Shown here: in pieces, positions 26,053 to 34,804 of the stretch
How positions within the stretch are numbered: the first letter of the stretch is position 1
How the letters are laid out: the number at the start of each line of letters is the position of its first letter
Origin: JANOYC01 sp031428675
Lineage (GTDB): Bacteria; Actinomycetota; Actinomycetes; Actinomycetales; Microbacteriaceae
Assembly (NCBI GenBank): GCA_031428675.1
Contig: JANOYC010000107.1
Span: 1 to 61,239 of the forward strand
Direction: 5' to 3'
Length of the DNA stretch: 61,239 bases
The notes under the pieces: generated by a model
Database searches by the model: none
Told to the model about the DNA's origin: nothing
Seen by the model: the letters and a program-made list of their open reading frames with translations, nothing else
Program-made: the position numbers and the translations under genes

Positions 26053-27455
26053 GTCGTGACGCCTCCCAGTCGGTCGCCGAGGAAACGCAGCCCTGCCGAT
26101 TTGGAGGACTTCACGAGCACAACATCACCCGCCCGCAATTCCTCATCGAGAACATCGTAGGCCGCTTCGAGCGAGTCGAGCAGAACCGACTCCCCATCCC
26201 ACGATCCTTCGAGCCCGGCTGCGTTGTGGATGTGCCGGGCTCCGTGGCCGATGACATACAACTTGCCGATATTGAGTCGCACCACGAGGCGTCCGATGCG
26301 GTCATGCTCTTCCTGGGAGTATTCGCCGAGCTCGGCCATTTCACCGAGGATCGCAACCGAGCGCTCGTCGGGGGTGACAATCTGCGCCAGAGTCTTGAGC
26401 GCTGCCGCCATCGAGTCCGGGCTGGCGTTGTACGCGTCGTTGATCACCGTCATCCCGTTGCCGGGATCGAGAACTTCCATGCGCCACCGTTCTGCGCGCG
26501 CGACCGCCTCGATGGCCGCGACCGCGCGGTCCCGATCAACTCCGAGTTCGATCGCGGCGCTGAGGGCGGCGAGGGCGTTCATGACATGGTGCTCCCCCAG
26601 GATGCGCAGGGTCACTCGCGAACTGATGCCGTCGACAACGAGCGTGAACGACGTGCCCGAAGCGGTCGCCTCAACGTCGTCGGCGCGCACGTCGGCACGC
26701 GCGGACAGCCCAAACCATCGCACCCGCGCCTCGGTCATGTCGGCCATGGCAGCGACTCGAGCGTCGTCAGCGTTGAGGATTGCGACCGCCGTGCTGGGCA
26801 GGTCTCGAACCATTTCGGATTTTGCACGCTGGACGGCATCGACGCCGCCGAACTCGCCGACGTGGGCGAGGCCGACCTTCAGCACAATGCCGATGTCCGG
26901 GCGGGCGACGTTTACCAGGCGGGCGATCTCGCCCGCGCCGCTCGCACCCATCTCCACGATGAGGTAACGCGTCTCCGGAGTGATTCGGAGCATCGAGATT
27001 GGTGCGCCGACGTGATTATTGAATGATCCAGGAGGCGCGACGGTCGGCCCCTCCTGTTCCAGCACCGCTCGCAACATATTCTTCGTGGTTGTTTTGCCAT
27101 TGGAGCCGGTGATCCCGACCACGCTCAGGGTGCCGGCCTGGCGCACTCTCCGCACGACATCACGAGCAAGATCGGCCAAGGCACTGACGCCGTCGGCGAC
27201 GATGATGTGGGGCACCGCGAGGTCCAATTCGCGTTCGGCGATCACCAGTGCGGCGCCGTTGTCTAGCGCCGCCGACGCGAACTCGTGACCGTCGGTGACC
27301 TCGCCGGGAAGAGCGAAAAACACCGAGCCCGAAGTCACGAGACGCGAATCCGTCTCCACCGACCCGGAGATGACGCGCTCCGCGTCAGTCGGAGACGTGG
27401 CGACGAGAGTGCCGCCGACAATCTCACGGATGTCGTCGATGGTAAGTGCAATCAC
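26049..27455 (-). CDS. murF: UDP-MurNAc-tripeptide--D-Ala-D-Ala ligase
   Basis: Adds the D-Ala-D-Ala dipeptide, completing the cytoplasmic precursor. The 468 residues show GSNGKTTTKN (117-126), the NNHVGAPISML segment and the C-terminal AILGEMAELGEYSQEEH motif typical of MurF. The GTG start overlaps the murE stop by four bases (GTGA). No ddl gene is in the window. Confidence 0.98.
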   Translation of the reverse strand: MIALTIDDIREIVGGTLVATSPTDAERVISGSVETDSRLVTSGSVFFALPGEVTDGHEFASAALDNGAALVIAERELDLAVPHIIVADGVSALADLARDVVRRVRQAGTLSVVGITGSNGKTTTKNMLRAVLEQEGPTVAPPGSFNNHVGAPISMLRITPETRYLIVEMGASGAGEIARLVNVARPDIGIVLKVGLAHVGEFGGVDAVQRAKSEMVRDLPSTAVAILNADDARVAAMADMTEARVRWFGLSARADVRADDVEATASGTSFTLVVDGISSRVTLRILGEHHVMNALAALSAAIELGVDRDRAVAAIEAVARAERWRMEVLDPGNGMTVINDAYNASPDSMAAALKTLAQIVTPDERSVAILGEMAELGEYSQEEHDRIGRLVVRLNIGKLYVIGHGARHIHNAAGLEGSWDGESVLLDSLEAAYDVLDEELRAGDVVLVKSSKSAGLRFLGDRLGGVTT

Positions 27456-29023
27456 TGCCAGCCTGCCTCGTGGAGTGCGGCGCGCGCTTCATCGCGAGCC
27501 GAATAGGGCGTGCGCACGCCTTGGATATCCCGGTAATCCTGGTGACCGGGGCCGGCCCACAGGATGGAATCCCCCTCGCGCGCGAGAGCGACAGCGGCGC
27601 GGATCGCCTTCTCCGGTGGACTGACCTCGTGGATTTCGGGCTGGTGTGCCGCGAGCGCCGCACCTTCGAGGAGCGTCTTCCTGATCGCGGCGGGATCTTC
27701 AAAACGCGGATGGTGGTCGGTGATTACGAGGATGTCCGAACCGTCGGCCGCGACGCGCGCCATCTCGTGGCGCTTCGTCGCGTCACGATCGCCGTCGGCG
27801 CCGAACACCATAATGACTTTGCCGGTCGTGAATTTGCGCACCGCGGCCAGAGTATTGAGAAAAGCATCCGGGCTGTGACCGAAGTCGACGAACACGGTCG
27901 GGCCACGGCCTCCCGACACCCGCTCGGTGCGTCCGGGAAGATAGGCGACGATCCCGCCGTTTTCATCGAGAGCGTGGCCGATCGCTTCGAGTTCGAACCC
28001 CGCTTGCACGAGCATGACGATCGCGAGGCCCGCGTTCGCTGCCATGTGCCAACCAATGAGCGGAACCCGCGATCGCAGTTGGCGTCCGTCGGGTCCGGTG
28101 AGCAGGAATTCGGTGAACGCCGCCGTCTCGTTCAGGATCTCCAGATTCCAATCCGCGACAACACCGGGCGTGGCCGAAATCGTGGTCACCGGAATGTGCG
28201 ACGCTTCAACGACAAGCTGACCCCACGAGGAGTCGAGCGATACGACGCCGCGTTTGCCTCGATCGGGCAGGAACAGCGGCAGCTTCGCCTCGAAGTACTC
28301 GGCCATGTCGGCATAGTCGTCGAGGTGATCGTGACTGAGGTTCGTAAAGGCGACGACATCGAAAAGGATGCCGTCAACGCGATGGCGGCTGAGCGCCTGC
28401 GCGCTGACCTCGACGGCAACCGCCCGCACTCCCCGCTCACGCATCCGGGCGAGCAGGGCGTGCATCTCGCTCGCCTCGGGTGTCGTCAGGCGGCTCACCA
28501 CGGTGAGATCGGCGATGTGCCGCTCCGCGGTCGAGCTGAGGCCGGTGACGAGACCCAACTGGCGCATGATCCCTTCGAGGATGTACGCCGTAGACGTCTT
28601 GCCGTTCGTGCCGGTTATCCCAAACAGCAACGGAGGGTGCTCGTTGGTGCGATAGATCCACGCCGAGATGTCACCGAGCGCCGCGCGCGGGGAATCGACG
28701 ACTATCACCGGGAGGTCACTGGGCTCGGCTAGCTTGCGACCGGATTCATCGGTGAGGATCGCAACCGCGCCGGCATCCCGTGCTGCCGTGGCGTAACTGG
28801 CACCGTGACTGTGCGCACCCGGAATGCCCACATAGAGGTCATTCGGCTGCACATCAGCCGTCGACAGCGTCACGCCGGTGACCTCGACTCCATCGAGGGA
28901 GCCGTGCACCGTCAAGCCGAACTCGCTCACAAGCTGCGCGAGCGACCGTGCGGACGGATGCTCCGGGCGAAGTACCGGGGGAACCCGAGCGGTCACATGA
29001 TCCTCGATTCTGATGTGCCTCAC
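27452..29023 (-). CDS. murE: MurE ligase with atypical specificity motif
   Basis: Adds the third amino acid of the stem peptide to UDP-MurNAc-L-Ala-D-Glu. The 523 residues have the ATP loop GTNGKTST (138-145) and the lysine region of the family. The specificity loop reads DHHPR (436-440), where DAP-adding enzymes have DNPR. Nearby motifs also differ from the usual form: DFGHSPDAF for DYAHTPDA-type and FGADGDRD for FGCGGDRD-type. The third residue may therefore be Lys, Orn, diaminobutyrate or homoserine, as in Microbacteriaceae. The GTG start is one base after the ftsI stop. Confidence 0.95.
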   Translation of the reverse strand: MRHIRIEDHVTARVPPVLRPEHPSARSLAQLVSEFGLTVHGSLDGVEVTGVTLSTADVQPNDLYVGIPGAHSHGASYATAARDAGAVAILTDESGRKLAEPSDLPVIVVDSPRAALGDISAWIYRTNEHPPLLFGITGTNGKTSTAYILEGIMRQLGLVTGLSSTAERHIADLTVVSRLTTPEASEMHALLARMRERGVRAVAVEVSAQALSRHRVDGILFDVVAFTNLSHDHLDDYADMAEYFEAKLPLFLPDRGKRGVVSLDSSWGQLVVEASHIPVTTISATPGVVADWNLEILNETAAFTEFLLTGPDGRQLRSRVPLIGWHMAANAGLAIVMLVQAGFELEAIGHALDENGGIVAYLPGRTERVSGGRGPTVFVDFGHSPDAFLNTLAAVRKFTTGKVIMVFGADGDRDATKRHEMARVAADGSDILVITDHHPRFEDPAAIRKTLLEGAALAAHQPEIHEVSPPEKAIRAAVALAREGDSILWAGPGHQDYRDIQGVRTPYSARDEARAALHEAGWQ

Positions 29024-29024
29024 G

Positions 29025-30773
29025 TCACCATGTCACCGGAATGGCCGGCGCTGCTTCTGTGGAAGGCGTGACCCGGAATGTCTTGAGGACCTGGGTCATT
29101 ATTGTTGCGAACGTCGGTGCCGCGGCGGCCGACGTCTTAATCGTATCCGGCTTGCCGAAGGTGACGACAACGGCGTACTGCGGATCTTCTGCAGGGGCAA
29201 GGCCGGCGACCGAGACGATGCGGTCTGAGGTGTAGCGTCCGTTCTCGGCGACCTCGGCCGTTCCGGTCTTCGCTGCCACGCGATACCCGGGCATCGAGAG
29301 GATGCTGCGGAGGCCGCCCTGGGTCGTGACGGTTTCCAGCATTTCCACGGTTTGTGTAGCGGCACGCTCAGAAACCGCTCGCACGCCCTCGGTGGGGGGA
29401 AGGGAGGTCACGGTGCCGTCGGGCCACTGACAGCCCTCGACGAGCGTGAGGGGTTGGCGCACACCGTCGTTGCCGAGCGTCTGGTAGATGCTTGCGACCT
29501 GAGCCGCTGTCGCGGTGACGCCCTGCCCGAACTGTACGGCGAAATTGGTGATCTGATCCCAATTCCTCGTTTCGGGCACGCTCCCGCCCGACTCACCGGC
29601 GAAGCCGACCGCCGTGCGCTCATTGAGCCCGAATTTCAGCAAATAGTTGCGACGCGACTCGGCGTCGAGTCGTTCGCTGATTACAGAGATCCCGGTGTTC
29701 GACGAGTTCATCAGAATGCCCGCGGTGGTGAGTCGCAGATCGTCGTGAGCCCACGCATCCTTGATGTAATCGCCATTCGGAAACACGTACCGTCCCGGCG
29801 CCACGACTTGTGTGGACGGGGAGATGACGCCAGCATCGAGGAGGGATGCCACGGTCATCGCTTTGAAGGTCGAGCCCGGTTCGAACGGAGTGCTGAAGGC
29901 GAGCGAGCCGAGTGCCGTCGTCGGAACACCGTTGACGTTGTTCGGATCGACCGAGGGGTAGTCGGCGACAGCCATCAGGTGTCCGTCGGAGACACGCACA
30001 ACGATGGCCGTCGCCCAATCGGCGCCGAGCGCCTGTGCCTTCTGCGCCAATTGCTGTTGCGCGAACCACTGCAGATCGCTGTCGATCGTGAGACGGATGG
30101 TTCCGCCGTTCTTCACCTCGGTCGTCGTGACGGTCGAACCGGGAATCCGAACGCCGTCGGCTCCGCGTTCGTACGTCGACGTGCCGTTGGTGGACGCGAG
30201 GCAGTCGTTCTCCTTGAACTCCACGCCCGCCTGTGGACCGTCAGTGCCGATGAAGCCGACTAAATTGCCGCCGACCGCCCCCAGCGGATAGGTGCGGCTC
30301 GGTCGAAGTTCGAAGAAGACTCCCCCGATATCGAGATCGCGCACGGCCCGGAATACGTCAACGGTCACGCCCTTTGCAAGATATGCGAAGTCCGACTCCG
30401 GATCCGCGGTCAGGGCGAGCATGAGGTCGTTGGGGTCCTGACCGGTCTCTTCTGCGATCAGCTTGAGCTTGTCGAGCACCGTCATCTCGCTGCCGGTGGT
30501 GTTCGACCCCGACAGCAATAGGCGAGGAGACGCGGTGATGTCGTAGCGGTCGACGCTGTCGGCAAGCACCACGCCGTTCGCGTCGACAATGTCGCCGCGC
30601 ACCCCGTAGCTGGTCATGGGAACGGATCGTTTGTCGAGAGAGGCGGCGTTGAGCGCTTCCGCCCGCACGAGCTGAATATCCACGAGGCGCACGACGAAAA
30701 CGGCGACGATAGCGAAGGTGAGCACGATACTCAGAGCCAAACGCATGCGTGTGCTGCGCTGTTCTCTCACCAT
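29025..30773 (-). CDS. ftsI: Septal transpeptidase FtsI (class B PBP)
   Basis: Penicillin-binding protein that crosslinks septal peptidoglycan with FtsW. The 582 residues have a short cytoplasmic tail, one membrane helix (about 11-32), the dimerisation/pedestal domain (about 50-220) and a transpeptidase domain with the nucleophile Ser301 in STFK, SSN at 357-359 and KTG at 502-504. The ATG has GGAG seven bases upstream. It lies between the ftsL-like gene and murE. Confidence 0.97.
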   Translation of the reverse strand: MVREQRSTRMRLALSIVLTFAIVAVFVVRLVDIQLVRAEALNAASLDKRSVPMTSYGVRGDIVDANGVVLADSVDRYDITASPRLLLSGSNTTGSEMTVLDKLKLIAEETGQDPNDLMLALTADPESDFAYLAKGVTVDVFRAVRDLDIGGVFFELRPSRTYPLGAVGGNLVGFIGTDGPQAGVEFKENDCLASTNGTSTYERGADGVRIPGSTVTTTEVKNGGTIRLTIDSDLQWFAQQQLAQKAQALGADWATAIVVRVSDGHLMAVADYPSVDPNNVNGVPTTALGSLAFSTPFEPGSTFKAMTVASLLDAGVISPSTQVVAPGRYVFPNGDYIKDAWAHDDLRLTTAGILMNSSNTGISVISERLDAESRRNYLLKFGLNERTAVGFAGESGGSVPETRNWDQITNFAVQFGQGVTATAAQVASIYQTLGNDGVRQPLTLVEGCQWPDGTVTSLPPTEGVRAVSERAATQTVEMLETVTTQGGLRSILSMPGYRVAAKTGTAEVAENGRYTSDRIVSVAGLAPAEDPQYAVVVTFGKPDTIKTSAAAAPTFATIMTQVLKTFRVTPSTEAAPAIPVTW

Positions 30774-30856
30774 TCCATCTCTCCACCCCGACCGGGTTCA
30801 AGCGCTACCCGGTTTCCAGCCATGTCCCCGCCGTGCATATTCGCTACAACGACGGT

Positions 30857-31453
30857 TCAGCGCGTGACCGGCGCCGGTAGCATGCCGGGCGGGGTCGTTG
30901 GCGCTGGCGAACCTGTGGTTGACGCTACCGACCCATCCGTTGCTTCGGTCGACGCCACGCCTAGCGGTTCCGGCTCGCCAGCAGCGGCAGTGACGAGCGG
31001 AACGCCCTCGAGCAGGTCATTGGGCACGAGGCTTGCACCGCCCATCGCTCCCGCGGATCCGCGGGCTGCCGCAGCTGCCCCCAACACGGCACCGTCGGAG
31101 AGACGGAGGTAGACCGGCGTAGCGTTCGAAACCATCCCGAGCGACTCTGCGTTCATCGCGAGGTTCTGCGGCGAACCGAGGGTGTCGAGTTGTTCGGTAA
31201 GCGCTTGGCCGGTGCGGGCGAGTTCTTTCTCTTGCGCCTGAAGTTTGGCGATCGCATAGGCGCCGTCGGAAACGCCGATGCTGAGCAGGAGCTGCGCCAG
31301 AAAGATCGCAAATAGGCCGGCTACGCCAACCAAGGCGTAGACATAGCGAGGACGTGCTCGCCGTTGCTCCCGAGACGTGACGATCTCGATGTGCGGATGG
31401 CGGTTTTCGTGGGCCGCTGCCGGGCGTGGGGCGTGTGCGAGGCTCGCGCTCAT
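30857..31453 (-). CDS. FtsL-like division protein
   Basis: Probable FtsL, the small bitopic partner of the FtsW-FtsI complex. The family is too divergent to recognise by motif, so the call rests on position (between rsmH and ftsI) and shape. Of 198 residues, about 36 are a cytoplasmic basic tail, about 37-60 a membrane helix, and about 66-90 a short coiled coil (AKLQAQEKELARTGQALTEQL); the rest is a long Ala/Pro/Thr-rich tail. That tail, roughly 100 residues, is longer than in most FtsL. The ATG overlaps the rsmH stop as ATGA. Confidence 0.8.
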   Translation of the reverse strand: MSASLAHAPRPAAAHENRHPHIEIVTSREQRRARPRYVYALVGVAGLFAIFLAQLLLSIGVSDGAYAIAKLQAQEKELARTGQALTEQLDTLGSPQNLAMNAESLGMVSNATPVYLRLSDGAVLGAAAAARGSAGAMGGASLVPNDLLEGVPLVTAAAGEPEPLGVASTEATDGSVASTTGSPAPTTPPGMLPAPVTR

Positions 31454-32403
31454 GCGACTTTCCTGATTCGTTCGGCCGCGCGCAGTCGCACAGGGGTGGA
31501 GCGCGGATTGCGCGCCTTCTCGTCGTCGGTCGCGAGTTCGGCGCCACGCACGAGAAGGCGAAACTCCGGAGCGTGCTCGGGGAGTTCAACAGGAAGCCCT
31601 CGCGGCGCCGTCGACGCCGCTCGGCGCTGGAGTTCGCGTTTGACGATGCGGTCTTCGAGGGATTGGTAAGCCAGCACGACCATGCGTCCGCCCACCTCGA
31701 GAGCATCGAGCCCGGCGGGGATAGCGCGTTCCAACACCGACAGCTCCTGGTTGACCTCGATGCGCAGCGCTTGAAAGACCCGCTTGGCCGGGTGCCCTGA
31801 GCGCTGGACGGCGGCGGGAGTCGCCTGGACGATGACGTCGACGAGTTGCGCCGAGCGGACGAGCGGCCCACGCGAGCGCGCCTCCACGATGCGTCGCGCA
31901 TAGCGCGGAGCGAGCTTCTCCTCTCCGTACTCATAGAAGATCGCGCGCAGTTGCGCTTCGGAGTAGTCGGCGAGGATGCGCTCAGCGGTCAGTTCCGAGG
32001 TCGCATCCATCCTCATATCGAGCGGTGCGTCTTGGGAATAGGAGAACCCGCGCTCCACTCGGTCAAGCTGCAGGGAGGAGACTCCGAGGTCGAACAGGAT
32101 GCCCGACACCTCGTCGATGCCGACGGCGTCGAGGCAAGCGCGGATCTCGTCGTAGACGGTGTGCACGAGCTTCACTCGATCGCCAAAGGGTGCCAGTCGC
32201 GCGCCAGCGAGAGCGAGAGCTTCTTCGTCGCGATCGAGACCCACCAGTGTGAGCGTCGGAAATCGCGTCAGGAACGCCTCGGCATGGCCGGCCAGGCCCA
32301 GAGTGGCGTCAATCAGCACGGCACGATCGCCCGAGAGGACAGGAGCGAGGAGCTCCACGGAGCGCTCGAGCATGACCGGGATGTGAATGGAGGTGTCGAC
32401 CAT
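31450..32403 (-). CDS. rsmH: 16S rRNA m4C1402 methyltransferase
   Basis: SAM-dependent N4-methyltransferase acting on C1402 of 16S rRNA (MraW). From the ATG at 32403 it has 317 residues starting MVDTSIHIPVML, with the SAM loop DATLGLAGHAEAFL (about 32-45) and LFDLGVSSLQLD. The more upstream start at 32457 adds 18 residues without family similarity. HIPVML is usually within ten residues of the true N-terminus, which supports the shorter form. It is the second gene of the dcw cluster. Confidence 0.96.
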   Translation of the reverse strand: MVDTSIHIPVMLERSVELLAPVLSGDRAVLIDATLGLAGHAEAFLTRFPTLTLVGLDRDEEALALAGARLAPFGDRVKLVHTVYDEIRACLDAVGIDEVSGILFDLGVSSLQLDRVERGFSYSQDAPLDMRMDATSELTAERILADYSEAQLRAIFYEYGEEKLAPRYARRIVEARSRGPLVRSAQLVDVIVQATPAAVQRSGHPAKRVFQALRIEVNQELSVLERAIPAGLDALEVGGRMVVLAYQSLEDRIVKRELQRRAASTAPRGLPVELPEHAPEFRLLVRGAELATDDEKARNPRSTPVRLRAAERIRKVA

Positions 32404-32505
32404 GGTGCCTGCGGATCGACCCCTGTGTGCTGATCCCCATCCATTCCGACCTGACACCGGGGAAGTGTGTCAGGGCTCGAACGGCTGGGAGTCAGCGCAC
32501 AGGCG

Positions 32506-32937
32506 TCAGAACAATCCGGGGATCACCTCCCCCGAGGTGTTGGCAAAGCCTTCTTCGACATCGGAGTAGTACTTCTCCCAGGTCGCGGTGTCCCATATCT
32601 CGAGCCGGCTGCCGACGCCGATGACCGTGAGTTCCCGATCGAGCCCCGCGTACTGGCGAAGGATAGGCGGGATAGTCACCCGGCGCTGTTTGTCCGGAAG
32701 TTCCTGGTTGGCGGCGGCGAGAAATCCACGGGCATAGTCACGGGCCTCCTTGTTCGACAGTGGCGCTTGCGCGAGCTTGCCGTAGAGGTTCTCGAATTCG
32801 CGGTTGCTGAAGAGGAAAAGGCAGCGTTCTTGACCGCGCGTGATCACCACGCCCGATGCCAGTTCGTCGAAGAACTTGGCGGGCAAGATGATGCGGCCTT
32901 TTTCGTCGAGCTTGGGAGAGAAGGTGCCAAGAAACAC
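32506..32937 (-). CDS. mraZ: Transcriptional regulator MraZ
   Basis: DNA-binding repressor of the dcw cluster. The 143 residues comprise two SpoVT-AbrB-like domains, each with the DxxGR-type motif (LDEKGRIILPA near the N-terminus, DKQRRVTIPP around 82-91). The GTG start has an AGGGGGGG ribosome site six bases upstream. Four direct GTGG(T/A)G repeats lie immediately upstream, as expected for autoregulation. It heads the 19-20 gene minus-strand block. Confidence 0.97.
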   Translation of the reverse strand: MFLGTFSPKLDEKGRIILPAKFFDELASGVVITRGQERCLFLFSNREFENLYGKLAQAPLSNKEARDYARGFLAAANQELPDKQRRVTIPPILRQYAGLDRELTVIGVGSRLEIWDTATWEKYYSDVEEGFANTSGEVIPGLF

Positions 32938-32969
32938 AGTTCGCCCCCCCTTTTTCTCCGGCCCAGATC

Positions 32970-33012
32970 AAGTTAGCTCCACTTTACTCCACTTAGCACC
33001 ACTTCCCACCAC
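32970..33012 (-). promoter_or_regulatory. Four MraZ boxes and mraZ -10
   Basis: On the minus strand, four head-to-tail 10-base units GTGGTGGGAA, GTGGTGCTAA, GTGGAGTAAA and GTGGAGCTAA occupy 32973-33012. TAACTT (32970-32975), overlapping the last unit, is a likely -10. MraZ is known to bind short direct repeats upstream of its own gene; binding here would block the promoter. A further isolated GAAGTGGTG lies at 33048-33056. Confidence 0.8.
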
Positions 33013-33070
33013 ATTTCAGCCAAAAATGGTTCCAATCGAGAACGCGACACCACTTCACGGGGCAGCCAAC

Positions 33071-33105
33071 TCCACAAAGACCCGCACGCGCGGGGCGCAT
33101 GCGGG
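33071..33105 (-). terminator. Second intrinsic terminator upstream of mraZ
   Basis: Ten-base stem (33081-33090 with 33096-33105, one wobble) with a 5-base loop, followed on the minus strand by TCTTTG. It lies between the first terminator and the MraZ boxes. Confidence 0.55.
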
Positions 33106-33160
33106 TGGAGGAGGTGAATCGGCCGCCGTCTGAGCGTGCTGGCGTGCAGACGCAAGAAAC

Positions 33161-33191
33161 GAAAAAACGGGCCGGCACAAATGCCGACCCG
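33161..33191 (-). terminator. Intrinsic terminator after the DUF3040 gene
   Basis: Ten-base stem (33168-33177 with 33182-33191) and a 4-base loop, followed on the minus strand by six T. This is the clearest rho-independent terminator in the window, and it insulates the dcw cluster from upstream transcription. Confidence 0.85.
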
Positions 33192-33226
33192 TATGCCCTA
33201 GAGCGCGAAATTCTTCGTTTGAGCGG

Positions 33227-33613
33227 TTACCGCTGGTCGCCGCCCTGGCGCTTGTCCCACCGCGCGCCGAGATTGTCCATGAAGCTCGATGAGCGCCCGC
33301 CGACCGAGCCAGTGGGCTTACCGTTCGCGGCCGGTGCCGCGTTGTGGGCCGCTCGCTTCGACGGAGTTATCGCGATGAGCACGCCGGCGAACATCAAGGC
33401 GAATCCGAGCACGCCGACAAGCGGTTGCTGGATGATGACGCCCGTGACGAGTGTGCCGACACCGAGCAGGCCAAGGAGCACACCGCCGACGAGGACGGTG
33501 TAATTGATCTTCCCCCGGCCCGAAGAGACCGTGGCGACGAAGTCAGCGTCATTATGGTAGAGGCTGCGCTCCATCTCTTCCAGAAGACGTTGCTCCTGCT
33601 CGGAAAGTGGCAT
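33227..33613 (-). CDS. DUF3040 membrane protein
   Basis: Actinobacterial protein of unknown function. The 128 residues begin MPLSEQEQRLLEEMERSL, the family signature, followed by two adjacent membrane helices (about 38-58 and 61-80) and a Gly/Ser-rich basic tail. The start at 33613 was preferred to one five codons earlier because it has AAGGGG upstream and begins the conserved domain. DUF3040 genes commonly lie just upstream of mraZ in Actinobacteria. No catalytic residues are seen. Confidence 0.88.
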   Translation of the reverse strand: MPLSEQEQRLLEEMERSLYHNDADFVATVSSGRGKINYTVLVGGVLLGLLGVGTLVTGVIIQQPLVGVLGFALMFAGVLIAITPSKRAAHNAAPAANGKPTGSVGGRSSSFMDNLGARWDKRQGGDQR

Positions 33614-33682
33614 CCTGTTCCCCTTCAAGGTCTAGGATCGACGCGAATACTAACTCCCCAGTGTAGGCCTGTGCGGCATGGC

Positions 33683-33688
33683 TAGGCT
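33683..33688 (+). promoter_or_regulatory. Putative -10 for leaderless polyprenyl synthase gene
   Basis: TAGGCT with 6 bases to the GTG at 33695, which would be at or next to the transcript start. The complementary gap also holds TAGTAT (33647-33652, minus) for the DUF3040 gene. Confidence 0.4.
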
Positions 33689-33694
33689 ATATGT

Positions 33695-34804
33695 GTGGCT
33701 GTGAGTACCCGGTTAGTTGACCTGATTCAATCCGAGGTCGACAGCTTCCTCGATGATCGTTCCGATCAGTTGACCGCGATCGCTCCGGAACTCGATCACA
33801 TGATCGTCATCTCGCGCGACCTCCTCGGAGGCGGAAAGCGATTCAGGGCGCTGTTCTGTTACTGGGGCTGGCGTGCGATCGCCGACGAGCGAGGGGGGTC
33901 GACCCCCGACGAAGATGAGGGCATCGATGGGGTCGTTCGCGTCTGCACTGCACTCGAACTGTTCCACGCGGCCGCCCTCGTGCACGACGACATCATGGAT
34001 TCCTCCGACACGAGGCGGGGCTCGCCCTCTGCCCACCGCCGCTTCGAGGCCATCCACCGAACGGGCGGATGGCCGGGCAATGCAGAAGCGTACGGGCGCA
34101 GTGCGGCCCTATTGCTCGGCGACCTTCTCCTCGGCTGGAGCGACGAACTTCTCGACTCAGGGCTCGGCGGTCACACTGATCGCGCGATCGCTTCCGCAAC
34201 ACGGGCCGAATTCAACCGGATGCGCACAGAAGTCACCGCGGGCCAATACCTCGACATCTACGAGGAGAGCGCATGGCTTGCCCACCCCGAAGCAGAGCTA
34301 CTCAGCCGCGCACACCGAGTGATCGTCTACAAGTCAGCCAAATACAGTATCGAGGCACCGCTTGCCATCGGCGCGACGCTAGCGGGCGCGAGCATGGCTC
34401 AAACGGTCGCGCTCCGCGAGTTCGGGCTCCCACTCGGCATCGCTTACCAACTGCGCGACGATCTCCTAGGCGTCTTCGGCGACCCGGCCGTGACGGGCAA
34501 GCCCGCGGGAGATGACCTGAGGGAGGGAAAGCGCACGGTGCTCATCGCCCTGGCGCGAAAAGCCCTTCCCGGGCATGCCCGTCGACTGATTGACGAACTT
34601 CTCGGCGACGCGTCGTTGAGTTCGGAGCAGATCAGCATGTTGCAGGCGTCGATTCGGCACAGCGGCGCCGTCGAACAGGTTGAGACGATCATCGACCGCA
34701 ACGTCGGGCAAGCAAAAGACGCCATAGCGGATGCTCCCCTGTCGTCTTCTGCGCGCTCCCAGCTCATGGAATTAGCTGACCGGGCGATCACACGAAACTT
34801 CTAG
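33695..34804 (+). CDS. Polyprenyl diphosphate synthase (IdsA-like)
   Basis: Trans-isoprenyl diphosphate synthase that condenses IPP onto allylic diphosphates, giving a C10-C20 or longer product for menaquinone, carotenoid or undecaprenyl routes. The 369 residues have the first Asp-rich motif DDIMD (98-102), the GGGKRFR substrate loop (45-51) and the second motif DDLLG (255-259). Product length cannot be decided safely. The gene order matches Rv2173 of M. tuberculosis. It ends tail to tail with the next gene, sharing CTAG. Confidence 0.93.
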   Translation: MAVSTRLVDLIQSEVDSFLDDRSDQLTAIAPELDHMIVISRDLLGGGKRFRALFCYWGWRAIADERGGSTPDEDEGIDGVVRVCTALELFHAAALVHDDIMDSSDTRRGSPSAHRRFEAIHRTGGWPGNAEAYGRSAALLLGDLLLGWSDELLDSGLGGHTDRAIASATRAEFNRMRTEVTAGQYLDIYEESAWLAHPEAELLSRAHRVIVYKSAKYSIEAPLAIGATLAGASMAQTVALREFGLPLGIAYQLRDDLLGVFGDPAVTGKPAGDDLREGKRTVLIALARKALPGHARRLIDELLGDASLSSEQISMLQASIRHSGAVEQVETIIDRNVGQAKDAIADAPLSSSARSQLMELADRAITRNF

